Source of the DNA: Candidatus Melainabacteria bacterium
Lineage (GTDB): Bacteria > Cyanobacteriota > Vampirovibrionia > Obscuribacterales > Obscuribacteraceae
Length of the DNA stretch: 33,777 nucleotides
NCBI GenBank assembly: GCA_003151275.1
Contig: PLXC01000044.1
Coordinates: 1 to 33,777 of the forward strand
Direction of reading: 5' to 3'
A program made the position numbers and the translations under genes. Under the pieces are notes generated by a model that did not search any database, was not told where the DNA came from, and worked only from the letters and a program-made list of their open reading frames with translations. Below, one piece after another: positions 16,738 through 26,200 of this stretch; position 1 is the stretch's first letter; each line of letters opens with the position of its first letter.

Positions 16738-16756
16738 TGCACCATTAACGGTGGCG
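16738..16756. promoter_or_regulatory. Degenerate third copy of the TGCACC...CGGTG palindrome
   Basis: TGCACCATTAACGGTGGCG resembles the elements at 13603 and 14331 but has two central changes and one extra base. It sits in the 105-bp gap between narK and the TDT gene. Confidence 0.3.
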
Positions 16757-16809
16757 GTTACCTTGTTGTTACCATCGCCGGAAATGCAAAATCGCGCTAC
16801 ATTAGTAAC

Positions 16810-17934
16810 ATGGACGCGCATGCAGTTAATGAAGGTCAAGCTTCGACCATCTTCAGTCGTTTGACTACGGCGTTGGCAGGCTCAGTCGAAAAATTACATC
16901 CTGCTTACTTTGCCATGGTTATGTCAACGGGCATCATCTCCATTGACTGTAAGCTGATGGGTCATAACACGCTGGCTTTTTATCTGTTTATTCTCAATAT
17001 AGGCATTTATTTGTGGCTGCTTTTGCTGACCGCCGCGCGAATTAGATTTTATGCAAAACAGTTCTTTGCAGATTTGATCGATCACAGTCGTGGTGTTGGC
17101 TTCTTTACGCTTGTTGCAGCCTCTGGTGTGCTGGGCAATCAGTTTATATTGATCGGGCAAAACTACGAGCTTTCACGTTACCTGTGGTATTTGTGCATCG
17201 GCTTGTGGCTGGGGTTTACGTACTTCATTTTCACGAGTTTCACTGTCAAGGAGAACAAGCCTACACTTGAACAGGGCATCAATGGCGGCTGGTTGCTTGC
17301 CGTTGTGGCGACTCAATCGGTATCCACACTAGGAAGCCTTCTCACACAGCATTTGAAGACCGGACAACAGGAGACAGTTTTCTTTTCGCTGTGCATGTGG
17401 CTATGCGGCGGAATGTTGTATATATGGCTGATCGCATTGATCTTCTATCGGTACACATTTTTCAATTTCTCGCCATCTGATTTTTCGCCACCATATTGGA
17501 TAAACATGGGTGCCGTCTCAATTACCACTTTAGCCGGCACTAGAATCATATCCAATGCCGATGCATTCCCTTTCCTGCAGGAGTTGATGCCGTTTTTAAA
17601 AGGCTTCACGATGTTCTTCTGGGCGACTGGCACATGGTGGATTCCGATGCTGTTCATTTTGGGTATATGGCGCCACTTCTACAAGCGTTACCCGTTCTCG
17701 TATGACCCTCTATATTGGGGTCTGGTTTTCCCGTTAGGAATGTACACTGCATGCACATTCCACTTGGCCCGCGTTTTGCACTTACAATTTTTGTATGCGA
17801 TACCGAATTATTTCTTTTATGTGGCATTAAGCGCCTGGGTGATCATTTTCTGTGCCTTTCTCCATAATCTAACTCAGTCCATCATAGGCGCGTTCGCACC
17901 TGTGCAGCCACTTTCTGGATCGCATCCTCAGTGA
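16810..17934 (+). CDS. TDT/TehA-SLAC1 family anion transporter
   Basis: The 374-aa protein has about ten hydrophobic helices. HPAYFAMVMSTGIISIDCKL near the start is the hallmark of the tellurite-resistance/dicarboxylate transporter family (TehA, Mae1, SLAC1). Members are anion channels or organic-acid carriers; SLAC1-type plant proteins conduct nitrate. Its position immediately after narK suggests that it moves nitrate, nitrite or an organic acid counter-ion during nitrate respiration, but the substrate cannot be read from sequence. No strong ribosome binding site precedes ATG 16810, and it may be read through from narK. Its 3' end abuts a truncated VOC gene on the other strand. Confidence 0.85.
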   Translation: MDAHAVNEGQASTIFSRLTTALAGSVEKLHPAYFAMVMSTGIISIDCKLMGHNTLAFYLFILNIGIYLWLLLLTAARIRFYAKQFFADLIDHSRGVGFFTLVAASGVLGNQFILIGQNYELSRYLWYLCIGLWLGFTYFIFTSFTVKENKPTLEQGINGGWLLAVVATQSVSTLGSLLTQHLKTGQQETVFFSLCMWLCGGMLYIWLIALIFYRYTFFNFSPSDFSPPYWINMGAVSITTLAGTRIISNADAFPFLQELMPFLKGFTMFFWATGTWWIPMLFILGIWRHFYKRYPFSYDPLYWGLVFPLGMYTACTFHLARVLHLQFLYAIPNYFFYVALSAWVIIFCAFLHNLTQSIIGAFAPVQPLSGSHPQ

Positions 17935-18110
17935 CTAGTCGTGCTGATCTTAATGCCGCTCTCAGGCATCAAGCCAAGAACGCAATTTTCATTGAGTGTG
18001 CATTCGGTCATGCCTGGCACGTACAAGGTCGGTTGCAGAGCCAGCAGATGCGAGTAGAACCCTGTGCTCCGCTCCTGATCTTTCACGTACAAGATGATGT
18101 TTGTTTTCAA
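17928..18110 (-). pseudogene. Truncated VOC (glyoxalase/bleomycin-resistance-like) protein
   Basis: From the TTG at 18110 (AAGG six bases upstream) the frame encodes LKTNIILYVKDQERSTGFYS, then LLALQPTLYVPGMTECTLNE and CVLGLMPESGI. This is the first half of a vicinal-oxygen-chelate protein, which normally has about 120 residues; here only about 55 remain and the second beta-alpha-beta-beta-beta module is missing. The homology stops within about 20 bases of the end of the convergent TDT gene, so a rearrangement or deletion joined the two. An alternative GTG start is at 18143. It would be the last gene of the nar operon, 13-46 bp after the cytochrome c gene. Confidence 0.65.
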
Positions 18111-18155
18111 CTTGAGCCTTAAGTAATCTGGTCCGACAATCACTGAATATGGTGG

Positions 18156-18788
18156 CTAGATTTCACCTTTGCTGCGTGCGGCTTTCAACACTGCCATTCC
18201 TTTCAGCCAATGAGCAATGCCATATTCAAGTGCAAACACGGCGATCAAAGTCAGTATAACGTGGAGTTTGTAGCGATTGAGATTGATCCAGAAAAGCTTG
18301 ACCGGGTCGCCATGCAACTTGTTGAGCGGATGAGTGCCATCAAGATACTCTTGCGAATCCGGTATGCCATCGTCATCGAGGTCGCTCTTGTCGCCCAGAA
18401 CTTTGGCAAGCTCTTCAGGATTGCTCTTCAACTCGATGAACTGCTTGCGTCCAATCGCTTTAATGATCTGATTACCGAACTTGTTCAATATCGGGCTATC
18501 TATTTCGACACCTGGTTCCAGAGCCGCTCTGGCCCTTGCCAGTCGCCTCATTTGCTCTTCATTCAGGGTGCCCACTTGACCGGTGCCGCTGCCGACTGGT
18601 CCTGCGGCATTGACATGGCACATCGCACAATCAACGGTTCTTCCTGAATGTTTTTCTATGAAAGCCTGATATTCAGGATAGCTGAATGCCGGCAATTCAG
18701 TGAATAACAACATGGTGGCAGGCACAAGACCGACCACTGTAATTACAAAGGAGAGCCTGGCTGGCAGGCTAATGTTTGAATAATTCAT
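18156..18788 (-). CDS. Membrane-anchored monoheme cytochrome c
   Basis: From ATG 18788 the protein has 210 aa; it overlaps the end of the cytochrome b gene by 20 bases. An N-terminal helix (LSFVITVVGLVPATMLLF) leads it across the membrane, and a single heme motif CAMCH (Cys54, Cys57, His58) follows. Further on is DLDDDGIPDSQEYLDG, an Asp-rich calcium-binding-like loop, and a C-terminal helix (LHVILTLIAVFALEYGIAHW) with a basic tail. Both ends are thus in the membrane and the heme lies outside. In the operon it occupies the place of a cytochrome c1-like or f-like subunit, taking electrons from the Rieske centre. It shows no sequence similarity that I can recognise to classical c1 or f. Confidence 0.85.
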   Translation of the reverse strand: MNYSNISLPARLSFVITVVGLVPATMLLFTELPAFSYPEYQAFIEKHSGRTVDCAMCHVNAAGPVGSGTGQVGTLNEEQMRRLARARAALEPGVEIDSPILNKFGNQIIKAIGRKQFIELKSNPEELAKVLGDKSDLDDDGIPDSQEYLDGTHPLNKLHGDPVKLFWINLNRYKLHVILTLIAVFALEYGIAHWLKGMAVLKAARSKGEI

Positions 18789-19860
18789 AAAGTTGCGCAC
18801 CAAACAATGTCATTCCCACCAAGTAGCCGCTCGCGAGAGCGGCTATAAATGTCAGCGTTTTTCGGCTCGTGCCTTTGAAGATCCAGGGTGCCAGGAGCAA
18901 AACTCCTACTGCAACCATGCTGGCAAGAATGATCACCCAGAAGGGCAAAAGCTCGAGCGGATAATAGACGAAGAAAAAATACCATTCCGGTTTGATACCT
19001 GGCGGTGTCGCACCCAGGGCATTGAATGGTTCCAATAACGGGAAAGGTAAAAATGAATCAAAAGGAACACATAGAGAAAGAACGAAAATAACAACAAATA
19101 CAGCTGCCCACAAAGACAAGTCCTTGAAGAAAAAGATGGAAACAAATCTCTCTGTCTTCTTAGTAGGCTGGTCCACCCCCTGGCTCATGCCGTGCAACTG
19201 CACCTGCAGGAGATGCAAACCAAGCATCGCTACCAGTATCATCGGCAGGATGACGACGTGAAGAGCGTAAAATCTTCCCAGTGTGGACTGGCCAACGGTT
19301 GCCTCTCCTTGAAAGGTCTCTCGCAATATGCGCGGTAACTGTGAAAGCGCTCCGGGAAGATATTGTCCGACTGCTTCAACGGATTGCAATCCCACCTTGG
19401 TGGCATTAACAGCAATCTGATTCCACGGCAAGAGATAGCCTGTAAAACCAAAAATGAAAGTGAGAAATAAGAGGAAGACGCCGACTATCCACGTCACTTC
19501 TCGAGGTTTCTCAAATGATTTCATGGCAAAAGCCGTGAGCAAATGGATCATCACAAACAAAATCATGGCTGATCCTGACCAGGTGTGCATGTTCCGGATC
19601 AGAGCGCCGCCGCTTACATACTTAGAAATATATTCGACCGAGACATTGGCGTCGCTGACTGTGGGCTGATAATAAAAGAGCAAGAAGAGCCCTGTCGTTA
19701 CTTGAATCATAAAGAAGAGCAGGGTCAGACCACCTGTGTAATAGCCCCAGCTCATATGGTGCACAGGAACTTCTTTTGTCTCCACCATGTAGTGGAAGCT
19801 CATTTTCTCAACCGGAAAGCGGTCTAATACAAAGTCTTTAATCCATTTGGCACTGATCAT
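18769..19860 (-). CDS. Cytochrome b of a bc/b6f-type complex
   Basis: The 363-aa protein is a fused b6/subunit-IV-type cytochrome b. Heme ligands are His92 and His106 (13 residues between) and His201 and His216 (14 between); 13 plus 14 is the spacing of b6f and low-GC Gram-positive types rather than mitochondrial bc1. The quinol site motif PEWY is present (GIKPEWYFFFVYYPLELLPF), and GYLLPWNQIA marks the helix C region. About seven to eight helices are predicted. It oxidises quinol and passes one electron to a Rieske centre and one across the membrane through the b hemes. It begins directly at the end of the NarI-Rieske fusion gene (TGA 19862-19860 overlaps ATG 19860 region), consistent with translational coupling. 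Confidence 0.95.
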   Translation of the reverse strand: MISAKWIKDFVLDRFPVEKMSFHYMVETKEVPVHHMSWGYYTGGLTLLFFMIQVTTGLFLLFYYQPTVSDANVSVEYISKYVSGGALIRNMHTWSGSAMILFVMIHLLTAFAMKSFEKPREVTWIVGVFLLFLTFIFGFTGYLLPWNQIAVNATKVGLQSVEAVGQYLPGALSQLPRILRETFQGEATVGQSTLGRFYALHVVILPMILVAMLGLHLLQVQLHGMSQGVDQPTKKTERFVSIFFFKDLSLWAAVFVVIFVLSLCVPFDSFLPFPLLEPFNALGATPPGIKPEWYFFFVYYPLELLPFWVIILASMVAVGVLLLAPWIFKGTSRKTLTFIAALASGYLVGMTLFGAQLYELFKH

Positions 19861-21179
19861 CAGGCTCTCTCCGCGTCGCTTTTGGCAATATAGACTCTCG
19901 CACTGGTTTCAGCTCCGGCGGCAAGCGCGCCTGTGGTGTGACCATCGGGCGATCTACTCATCAATAATTTGCCATGCTCATCCAGCAGTACCCAACCGAG
20001 ATGAGGTAAAGGAGACTTAGCTGGAGAGTCGGGATTGGGCTGACCAGTTTGAACATCGAAATAAGAAACATGGCACGGGCAAAGAATCTTGCCTTTTGCG
20101 TCCACGTCATTACCCACAGTGCAGCCAAGATGCGTGCACTTAGCAGAGATCAATAAAGGTAACCCATCTTGGCCACGAAATGCGATCGCCGGCTGCATAA
20201 GATAATCGATGAAATATTTTCCTTTTGTGGCGTTGAAGTCAGCCAGAGAGCCAACTAAAATGTAGTTGCTCGCCTGGCGTTCAAGCTCAAGCTTACGCTG
20301 ATCTACAGTAGCTTGCAGTTTATTCAATCTATCTTCAAGCAGTTCAGTCTCTTCATGCTTGCTCAAACGAGGGCCAAAGAAGAATCGAAAAATCTTGTCG
20401 AAGGCCCCTAACGACAGAAAGAACAGTCCAATAATCATGCCAAAACCTGCACGCATAAAGTGCCTGCGCGCTTTCTCCTGAACAAATATTTCGCCGCCGC
20501 TGGCCTCGGCTCTGGATGAGTTAGTCCAAATCACATTTTGAGGCGGGCGCACCAAATACTCGAAAGGTACAGCAAACATGTGGATCAGTCTGGAAAATGG
20601 AATCACCAAAATGAAAAGCCAGGCACCAAGTATGTGAGCTTTGACGATCAAGGGCAACTCCGCAATGTAACTTACATCCGGATGAAGGGTGAGGATGCTC
20701 CAGATATAAGGGGTTGTAGTGCCCGCCGACCATAAAGAGCCCCAGCGGTAAAACACCGCAATACCAACTCCCAGGCTAATCTGAACAAGCAGCAAAACCA
20801 GAATGACAAGATCCATTGTGCTCGTCACGATCTGAAGCTTCGCCGACATCAAGCGCCGCACTGCTAAAACAACAAGCCCGGCCACCGACAAGATGCCCAG
20901 TCCCAGTCCAACTGACTCAATTGTATACAAAGCGATTTTGTTTGAAAGAATACTCTGCCAGAGACCGGGCACCAGAAATGCCACCACATGAGCAAGCAGA
21001 ATCAAGATGATGCCCAAATGCCATGGTAAAGAGCCCCACATCAAGCCTTTTGTCTCCAGAAACTGTGAAGACAATGAGGAGTAGGTCATAGGAGCTGTTC
21101 GCGTTCGGTATATCGATCCTGCAATACAGGCGACCAGAGCGATGTAAGGCAAAACGACAAACAGCATAGTATCCAGCAT
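19860..21179 (-). CDS. NarI-Rieske fusion protein
   Basis: The 439-aa protein joins two complete subunits. Residues 1-205 are NarI, the five-helix diheme b subunit of nitrate reductase, with all four heme ligands: His54 and His64 (LPWHLGIILILLAHVVAF), His182 and His200. A cytoplasmic linker follows with a twin-arginine motif (ARRHFMRAG, Arg238-Arg239), then a sixth membrane helix (about 246-264), a charged coiled coil (275-303) and a Rieske domain (305-420) with CTHLGC (Cys348, His350, Cys353) and CPCHVS (Cys367, Cys369, His370). The Rieske part thus retains its own Tat-type anchor and should reach the outside. NarI passes quinol electrons to NarGH; the Rieske centre passes them to cytochrome c. 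It lies between narJ and cytochrome b in the operon. Confidence 0.93.
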   Translation of the reverse strand: MLDTMLFVVLPYIALVACIAGSIYRTRTAPMTYSSLSSQFLETKGLMWGSLPWHLGIILILLAHVVAFLVPGLWQSILSNKIALYTIESVGLGLGILSVAGLVVLAVRRLMSAKLQIVTSTMDLVILVLLLVQISLGVGIAVFYRWGSLWSAGTTTPYIWSILTLHPDVSYIAELPLIVKAHILGAWLFILVIPFSRLIHMFAVPFEYLVRPPQNVIWTNSSRAEASGGEIFVQEKARRHFMRAGFGMIIGLFFLSLGAFDKIFRFFFGPRLSKHEETELLEDRLNKLQATVDQRKLELERQASNYILVGSLADFNATKGKYFIDYLMQPAIAFRGQDGLPLLISAKCTHLGCTVGNDVDAKGKILCPCHVSYFDVQTGQPNPDSPAKSPLPHLGWVLLDEHGKLLMSRSPDGHTTGALAAGAETSARVYIAKSDAERA

Positions 21180-21192
21180 CGATCACTCCTTT

Positions 21193-21726
21193 CTAGTGAT
21201 GCGTTTTTACGGCTATTTCAATAGCTTTCATCAGCGGATGATAAGGACTTTGACAGTCAGCCAGTCTCGAAACCATCTCTTTTAGTGGTGCCACTAGTAC
21301 GAGTTCACACAGGTCATCAATTTCCTCAATTGACAAGCGCTCACTGAAGCTGAGGAGCACGCCCAAATGATCGCATAGTTCACCTTTGCGATCAAAACCA
21401 ATTTCTTCGAAGCGGTCATTGAGACGCGACAGTAGAGAACCGCGATCGAAGTTCTCGTCACCATATATGTAACCACTGACATAGGGGCTGCACAAAGGTG
21501 CTAGATCGAAATTTCGAGTATATGTTTCCTCCAGCTTAGGCCTTGGAGTTTCGCTGACAAACTTAGAGAACTCGACAAGCAGCTGCTTAGCATCAGGACA
21601 CAATTGCACGCATTGGTCTGTGACGCTGTCGAATGAGTCCAGATAATTCTCACTTGGATAGTCAAGCAAGCGTGCCAGCGCACCCAACAGTTTCCCTTTG
21701 CGACTGGTCAGTTCTTGTATGCTCAT
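21193..21726 (-). CDS. narJ: NarJ, nitrate reductase assembly chaperone
   Basis: The start is ATG 21726, which has GGAGGGG just upstream and overlaps the narH stop in an ATGA; the longer frame from 21765 lies in narH. The 177-aa protein shows the TorD/DmsD/NarJ helical fold pattern: LLGALARLLDYPSENYL at the N-terminus, LEETYTRNFDLAPLCSPYVS (the conserved Y-x2-x-F-D region) in the middle, and acidic helices to the end. It binds NarG in the cytoplasm and guides molybdenum cofactor insertion and membrane attachment. Its place between narH and the narI moiety is the standard nar order. Confidence 0.9.
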   Translation of the reverse strand: MSIQELTSRKGKLLGALARLLDYPSENYLDSFDSVTDQCVQLCPDAKQLLVEFSKFVSETPRPKLEETYTRNFDLAPLCSPYVSGYIYGDENFDRGSLLSRLNDRFEEIGFDRKGELCDHLGVLLSFSERLSIEEIDDLCELVLVAPLKEMVSRLADCQSPYHPLMKAIEIAVKTHH

Positions 21727-23225
21727 GGTCCCCTCCCTGGTGACTGGTTCAGTCCGAGTCCACATGAGCCTTTACATAGCTCAGGGCTGCATGTGCTCTC
21801 AATCGCCCGTTCTCTTTGGATCTCCGGTATGACGAAGCGCTCATCGATTGTCGGCAGGGCAGTCAACCTATAGATCTCTTCTGCCTCCTCTGCTGTCGTG
21901 TCCGCTTCGCGCATGATCCGGCTCACAGCCACCAGATCCAGATCGTCCATACCAATGGAACGCTTATAATAACGAACTGCCATCAGCTTCTTCATAACAG
22001 TGTCAATGATCTTTTCGTTGCCGGCACTAAAGAGCTTGGCTAGATATTTTATTGGCAGGCGTGAACGATCAAGGCTTGTGAAGAAACCCTCGCCGTGGTT
22101 CTCATAAATGCCATTGTCGACTTTGCCCATCACCGGTAGAAGCGGTGGCACATAGAAAAGCATAGGCATGGTCCGGTATTCTACATGCAATGGCAGGGCA
22201 ATTTTCCATTTCATGACGTATTTCCAGACGGGCGACAACTGAGCCGCTCGAATGAAGTCGTCGCTAATACCATTTAGTTTGGCCAGCCGAATAATTTCAG
22301 GATCGTTTGGATCGCACAGGACGCTCCTTTGCGAATCAACTAACGCCTCGTCAGGTACTTTCATAGCGTCTGCGACTCGATCAGCGTCATAAAGCAAGAC
22401 GCCTAAATAGCGAATTCGACCGACGCATGATTGAAAACAGTTTGGGATTTGTCCAGTCTCAAGCTTGGGATAACAGAGAATACATTTTTCTGATTTTCCA
22501 GTTTTCCAGTTGTAATAGATTTTTTTATACGGGCAGGCACTAATGCAGGCCCGCCAGCCTTTGCAGGTATCCTGATTAATAAGGACGATGCCGTCCTCAC
22601 CCCGCTTGTAGAGCGCACCTGATGGACACGATGCAACGCAACTGGGATTGGCGCAATGATTACAAATGCGCGGCAGATACATCATCGATATGCGCTCGAT
22701 CTCGAAAAGTTGCTCACGTTCTTCTTCGCTCAGACTATCGAGATTGATATCGTTTTCGGCATAGAGAGTTGAGCCAGACAAGTCGTCATCCCAATTAGGG
22801 CCGGCAACAATATCAACTGGTTGACCGGTAATTTGAGAGATCGGAATAGCGGTTGGCTGATCGTCGCCCGCTGGAGCATCGAACAGATCAGAGTATTTGT
22901 ATGTCCAGGGCTCGTAATAATCTTCCAGTCCTGGTTGATTAGGGTTGTAGAAGAGTTTGACAAATGAATCAAGCTTGTTCTGGCTTTTTAGAGATAGCGA
23001 TCGCGAACCATTTTTTCCGTTTAGCTGCCAGCCACCTTTGTAATGTTCCTGATCCTCCCACAAAGTAGGAAAACCAGTTCCAGGCTTTGTTTCAACGTTG
23101 TTCCACCACATGTACTCAGCACCGGGTCTGTCAGTCCAGACGTTCTTGCAAGCGATGCTGCATGTATGGCAACCAATGCACTTATCTAAGTGGAAAACCA
23201 TTGAAATTTGGGCTCGGATATCCAT
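21723..23225 (-). CDS. narH: NarH, nitrate reductase beta subunit (Fe-S)
   Basis: The 500-aa protein carries four ferredoxin-type cysteine groups: CIGCHTCSIAC (16-26), CNHCANPSCVASCP, CKGWRACISACP and CILCYPKLETGQIPNCFQSC. The Trp in CKGWRAC replaces a cysteine, as in Escherichia coli NarH, and marks the 3Fe-4S cluster. It relays electrons from the b hemes of NarI to NarG on the cytoplasmic side. The C-terminal tail (SPELCKGSCGLGLNQSPG) has two extra cysteines. It starts 12 bases after the narG stop and overlaps narJ by 4 bases. Confidence 0.96.
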   Translation of the reverse strand: MDIRAQISMVFHLDKCIGCHTCSIACKNVWTDRPGAEYMWWNNVETKPGTGFPTLWEDQEHYKGGWQLNGKNGSRSLSLKSQNKLDSFVKLFYNPNQPGLEDYYEPWTYKYSDLFDAPAGDDQPTAIPISQITGQPVDIVAGPNWDDDLSGSTLYAENDINLDSLSEEEREQLFEIERISMMYLPRICNHCANPSCVASCPSGALYKRGEDGIVLINQDTCKGWRACISACPYKKIYYNWKTGKSEKCILCYPKLETGQIPNCFQSCVGRIRYLGVLLYDADRVADAMKVPDEALVDSQRSVLCDPNDPEIIRLAKLNGISDDFIRAAQLSPVWKYVMKWKIALPLHVEYRTMPMLFYVPPLLPVMGKVDNGIYENHGEGFFTSLDRSRLPIKYLAKLFSAGNEKIIDTVMKKLMAVRYYKRSIGMDDLDLVAVSRIMREADTTAEEAEEIYRLTALPTIDERFVIPEIQRERAIESTCSPELCKGSCGLGLNQSPGRGP

Positions 23226-23237
23226 GAACGTGACCTC

Positions 23238-26200
23238 TTAGAATTGTGGATTGGCCAGCGGTTTGACGATCACAAATGTGTCGCGATTAACACCGGTGGG
23301 CCCCCAGTAATTGAATGCAAAAGTAAATTGAGCATAGCCACCAACCATGAATAACGGCTTCAGGCGCGTGCGAGTCAGGCTATTGTGCCCTCCCGCTCGC
23401 TTCATATTGCGTTCTTTCGACTTTGGCACCGAGATGGTGCGCTCCGGCGAGTGGTAGATGAACGACAAGCCGCGCGGTATCCTGGCACTGACGCAAGCGC
23501 GCGTGCAGACAACGCCGTGGTCATTGAACACTTCTACCCAGTCATTGTCTTCGACCCCGATTAGATCGGCATCTTTATCGTTTATCCAAATCGGCTCAAT
23601 TCCTCTCGATAACGTCTTCATGCGCAAGGTATCGCCGAAAGTGGAATGGATGTGCCATTTGCCGTGCGGAGTGACGTAATTCAAGACCAGCGAGCCTGCA
23701 TCTTTGCTCGATTTAACGAGGTCTCTGGTGGCATGCATGGTGATGCGCGGTTTGTGCGTGGGCAGATGTTCACCGTAGGCTATATATGCTTCGTGGTCGA
23801 GATACAAGTGTTGCCGTCCGGTAAGCGTGCGCCAGGGAATCAACTCTTCAACGTTTTGACAATAAGCAGAATAAGTCCTCTCACCATTGACGATACCAGT
23901 CCAGTAAGGCGTCGTTAAGACGCGCCGGGGCTGCGCATTTAAATCGTCAAAACTGTACCTGATGGCGCGCGTATCTTTAGCCAGATGAGTGTGATCGATT
24001 CCTGTTTTGACCGATTCCGCTTCGAAGGCTCGAAAGGCGCATTCACCATTTGTTTCTGCCGCCAGATAGAGGATCACTTCACAAGCATCGAGAGCTTCTC
24101 GAATTGATGGATATGTCTTGCCGTTCCAGGTCTCACTAGTGTGAGTGCGCATGTATTCATCGTACAAATCATCAACGTCGTAATGCGTTCCGTGCACAGC
24201 CAATCCATTCGATCGAATCAGGGGACCAAGGCTGATGAACTTGTTGTAGAGATTGGGATAGTCACGCTCAACAATTCTTATGTTGGGCATAGTCTTGCCT
24301 GGAATTGGCTCACATTCGCCCTTGATCCAGTCCTTTATCGAAGCTTGAGCAATTTCTGCCGGCGTGTCGTGCATTAAAGGCGTCACTATGATGTCTTGAA
24401 TCGGCTCAGGCAGATGAGTTTCCGCTAGCTTAGATGTTGAAAGGGCAATCCCTCTAAAAATATCCCAGTCAGATTTCGCTTCCCAACATGGTGGCACTGC
24501 AGGCTGAAGCGGATGAATGAATGTGTGCATATCTGTACTGTTCAAATCATGCTTTTCGTAGAATGTCGCTGCCGGCAAGACGATGTCGGAATATAGAGCC
24601 GACGAGTCCATGCGGAAGTTCAGATCAACAACGAGATCCATTTTGCCGAGTTCGACTTTGTCGTGCCAGGTCACTTCCTCAACAAGACCTTTGCCCTCCT
24701 CATCGGCGATCACATTGCTGTGCGTACCCAGGTAATGGCGCAGGAAATATTCGTGTCCCTTGGCCGATGACAAAATCGCATTACCGCGCCAGATGTACCA
24801 GACTCTCGGGAAGCACTCGGGGTTGTCTGGATCCTCCATGCCAAATTTGAGTTCTTTTGCTTTCAATTTTTTGACTACATAGTCGACTATTTCAGCGTCA
24901 GTTTTAGCGCCGCCACTTTTTGCTTCTTCCAGTAACTCAAAATTGTTTTGATCGAACTGTGGGAAACAAGGTAACCAGCCGTTGCGAACCGCCTGTACTT
25001 GCTTATCGGCTGTGTGTCCAGTTGAAATACCATGATCGCCGTCGGGGACGGGGCAGACATCATCGAACTTCGTATCGTATCGCCACTGATCCGAATTCAT
25101 GTAGTGGAAGGATGGCGAGTTTTGCAATCTGGACGCTGGATACCAGTCGTTGGCAAATGCAAGAGGCGCCCATGAAGCTTGTGGTGCCAATTTCTCCTGT
25201 CCGACATAATGGTTCAGTCCGCCACCACTCTTGCCGACACATCCACAAAGAATGAGTGAGGTTATTATTGAGCGGTAAATCAGATTATTATGATACCAGT
25301 GGTTGGCACCGGCACCAATGATGACACTACACTTGCCCTGGCTGCGTTCAGCGGTTGTCGCCCATTCTCTGGCAAAGTTGATCACGACATCGGATTTAAC
25401 ACCAGTAAATTTTTCCTGCCATGCCGGAGTGTAAGGTGCAAACTCATCCTCGTATGATTGAGGATATTCGCCAGCCAGCCCTCGTGACACGCCAAATTGG
25501 GCCATCAATAATTCCATCGCCGTTGTCACCAGAATTGGACCAGAAGTGGTCTCAATCTCTCTGACAGGAACGTTTCGAACAACGGCACTGTCATTGGTGC
25601 CTTCTGAGAAATCCGAGAATTTAACCGGGGCGGTTTTGGCGTCAGTTTCTTCGTCTTGTAAGAACAAAACAGGATCAATGATCGCACCTGAAATAGAATC
25701 CTCCAACTTCAGGTTCCATTCTCCCTTCGTCTTTTGCCAACGGTGTCCCATAGTGCCTTTCGGCAAGGCCAACTTGCCTGTGGTGGCATCGAGCATGAAC
25801 ATCTTCCAATCAGCATTTTCAAGATCTTTTGTCGTCGCTACTTGGCTTGCTCTCAACAATTTACCGGCGCTATATGTCCCGTCTTTATGCCGCTCCAAAG
25901 TGACAAGGAAAGGCAAATCACTATACTTTTTGACGTAATCAATAAAATAAGGCACTTGCTTTTGATAATAAAATTCCTTCAATATGACATGGTTAACAGC
26001 CATCCAGAAGGCACCATCTTGGCCCTGGTTAATAGGCACCCATTCGTCTGCTATTTTGCTAACTTGAGCAAAATCTGGCGTGAAGACGACAACTTTTGAA
26101 CCACCGTGTCTCGCCTCTACCAGAAAATGAGCATCCGGAGTGCGAGTCATCAGTACGTTTGAGCCAACAACCGCAACAAAACGTGAGTGGAACCAATCAG

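Noticed and set aside
16633..16839. Minus-strand frame across the end of narK and the start of the TDT gene
   Set aside because: It overlaps the ends of two well-supported genes and has no ribosome binding site.
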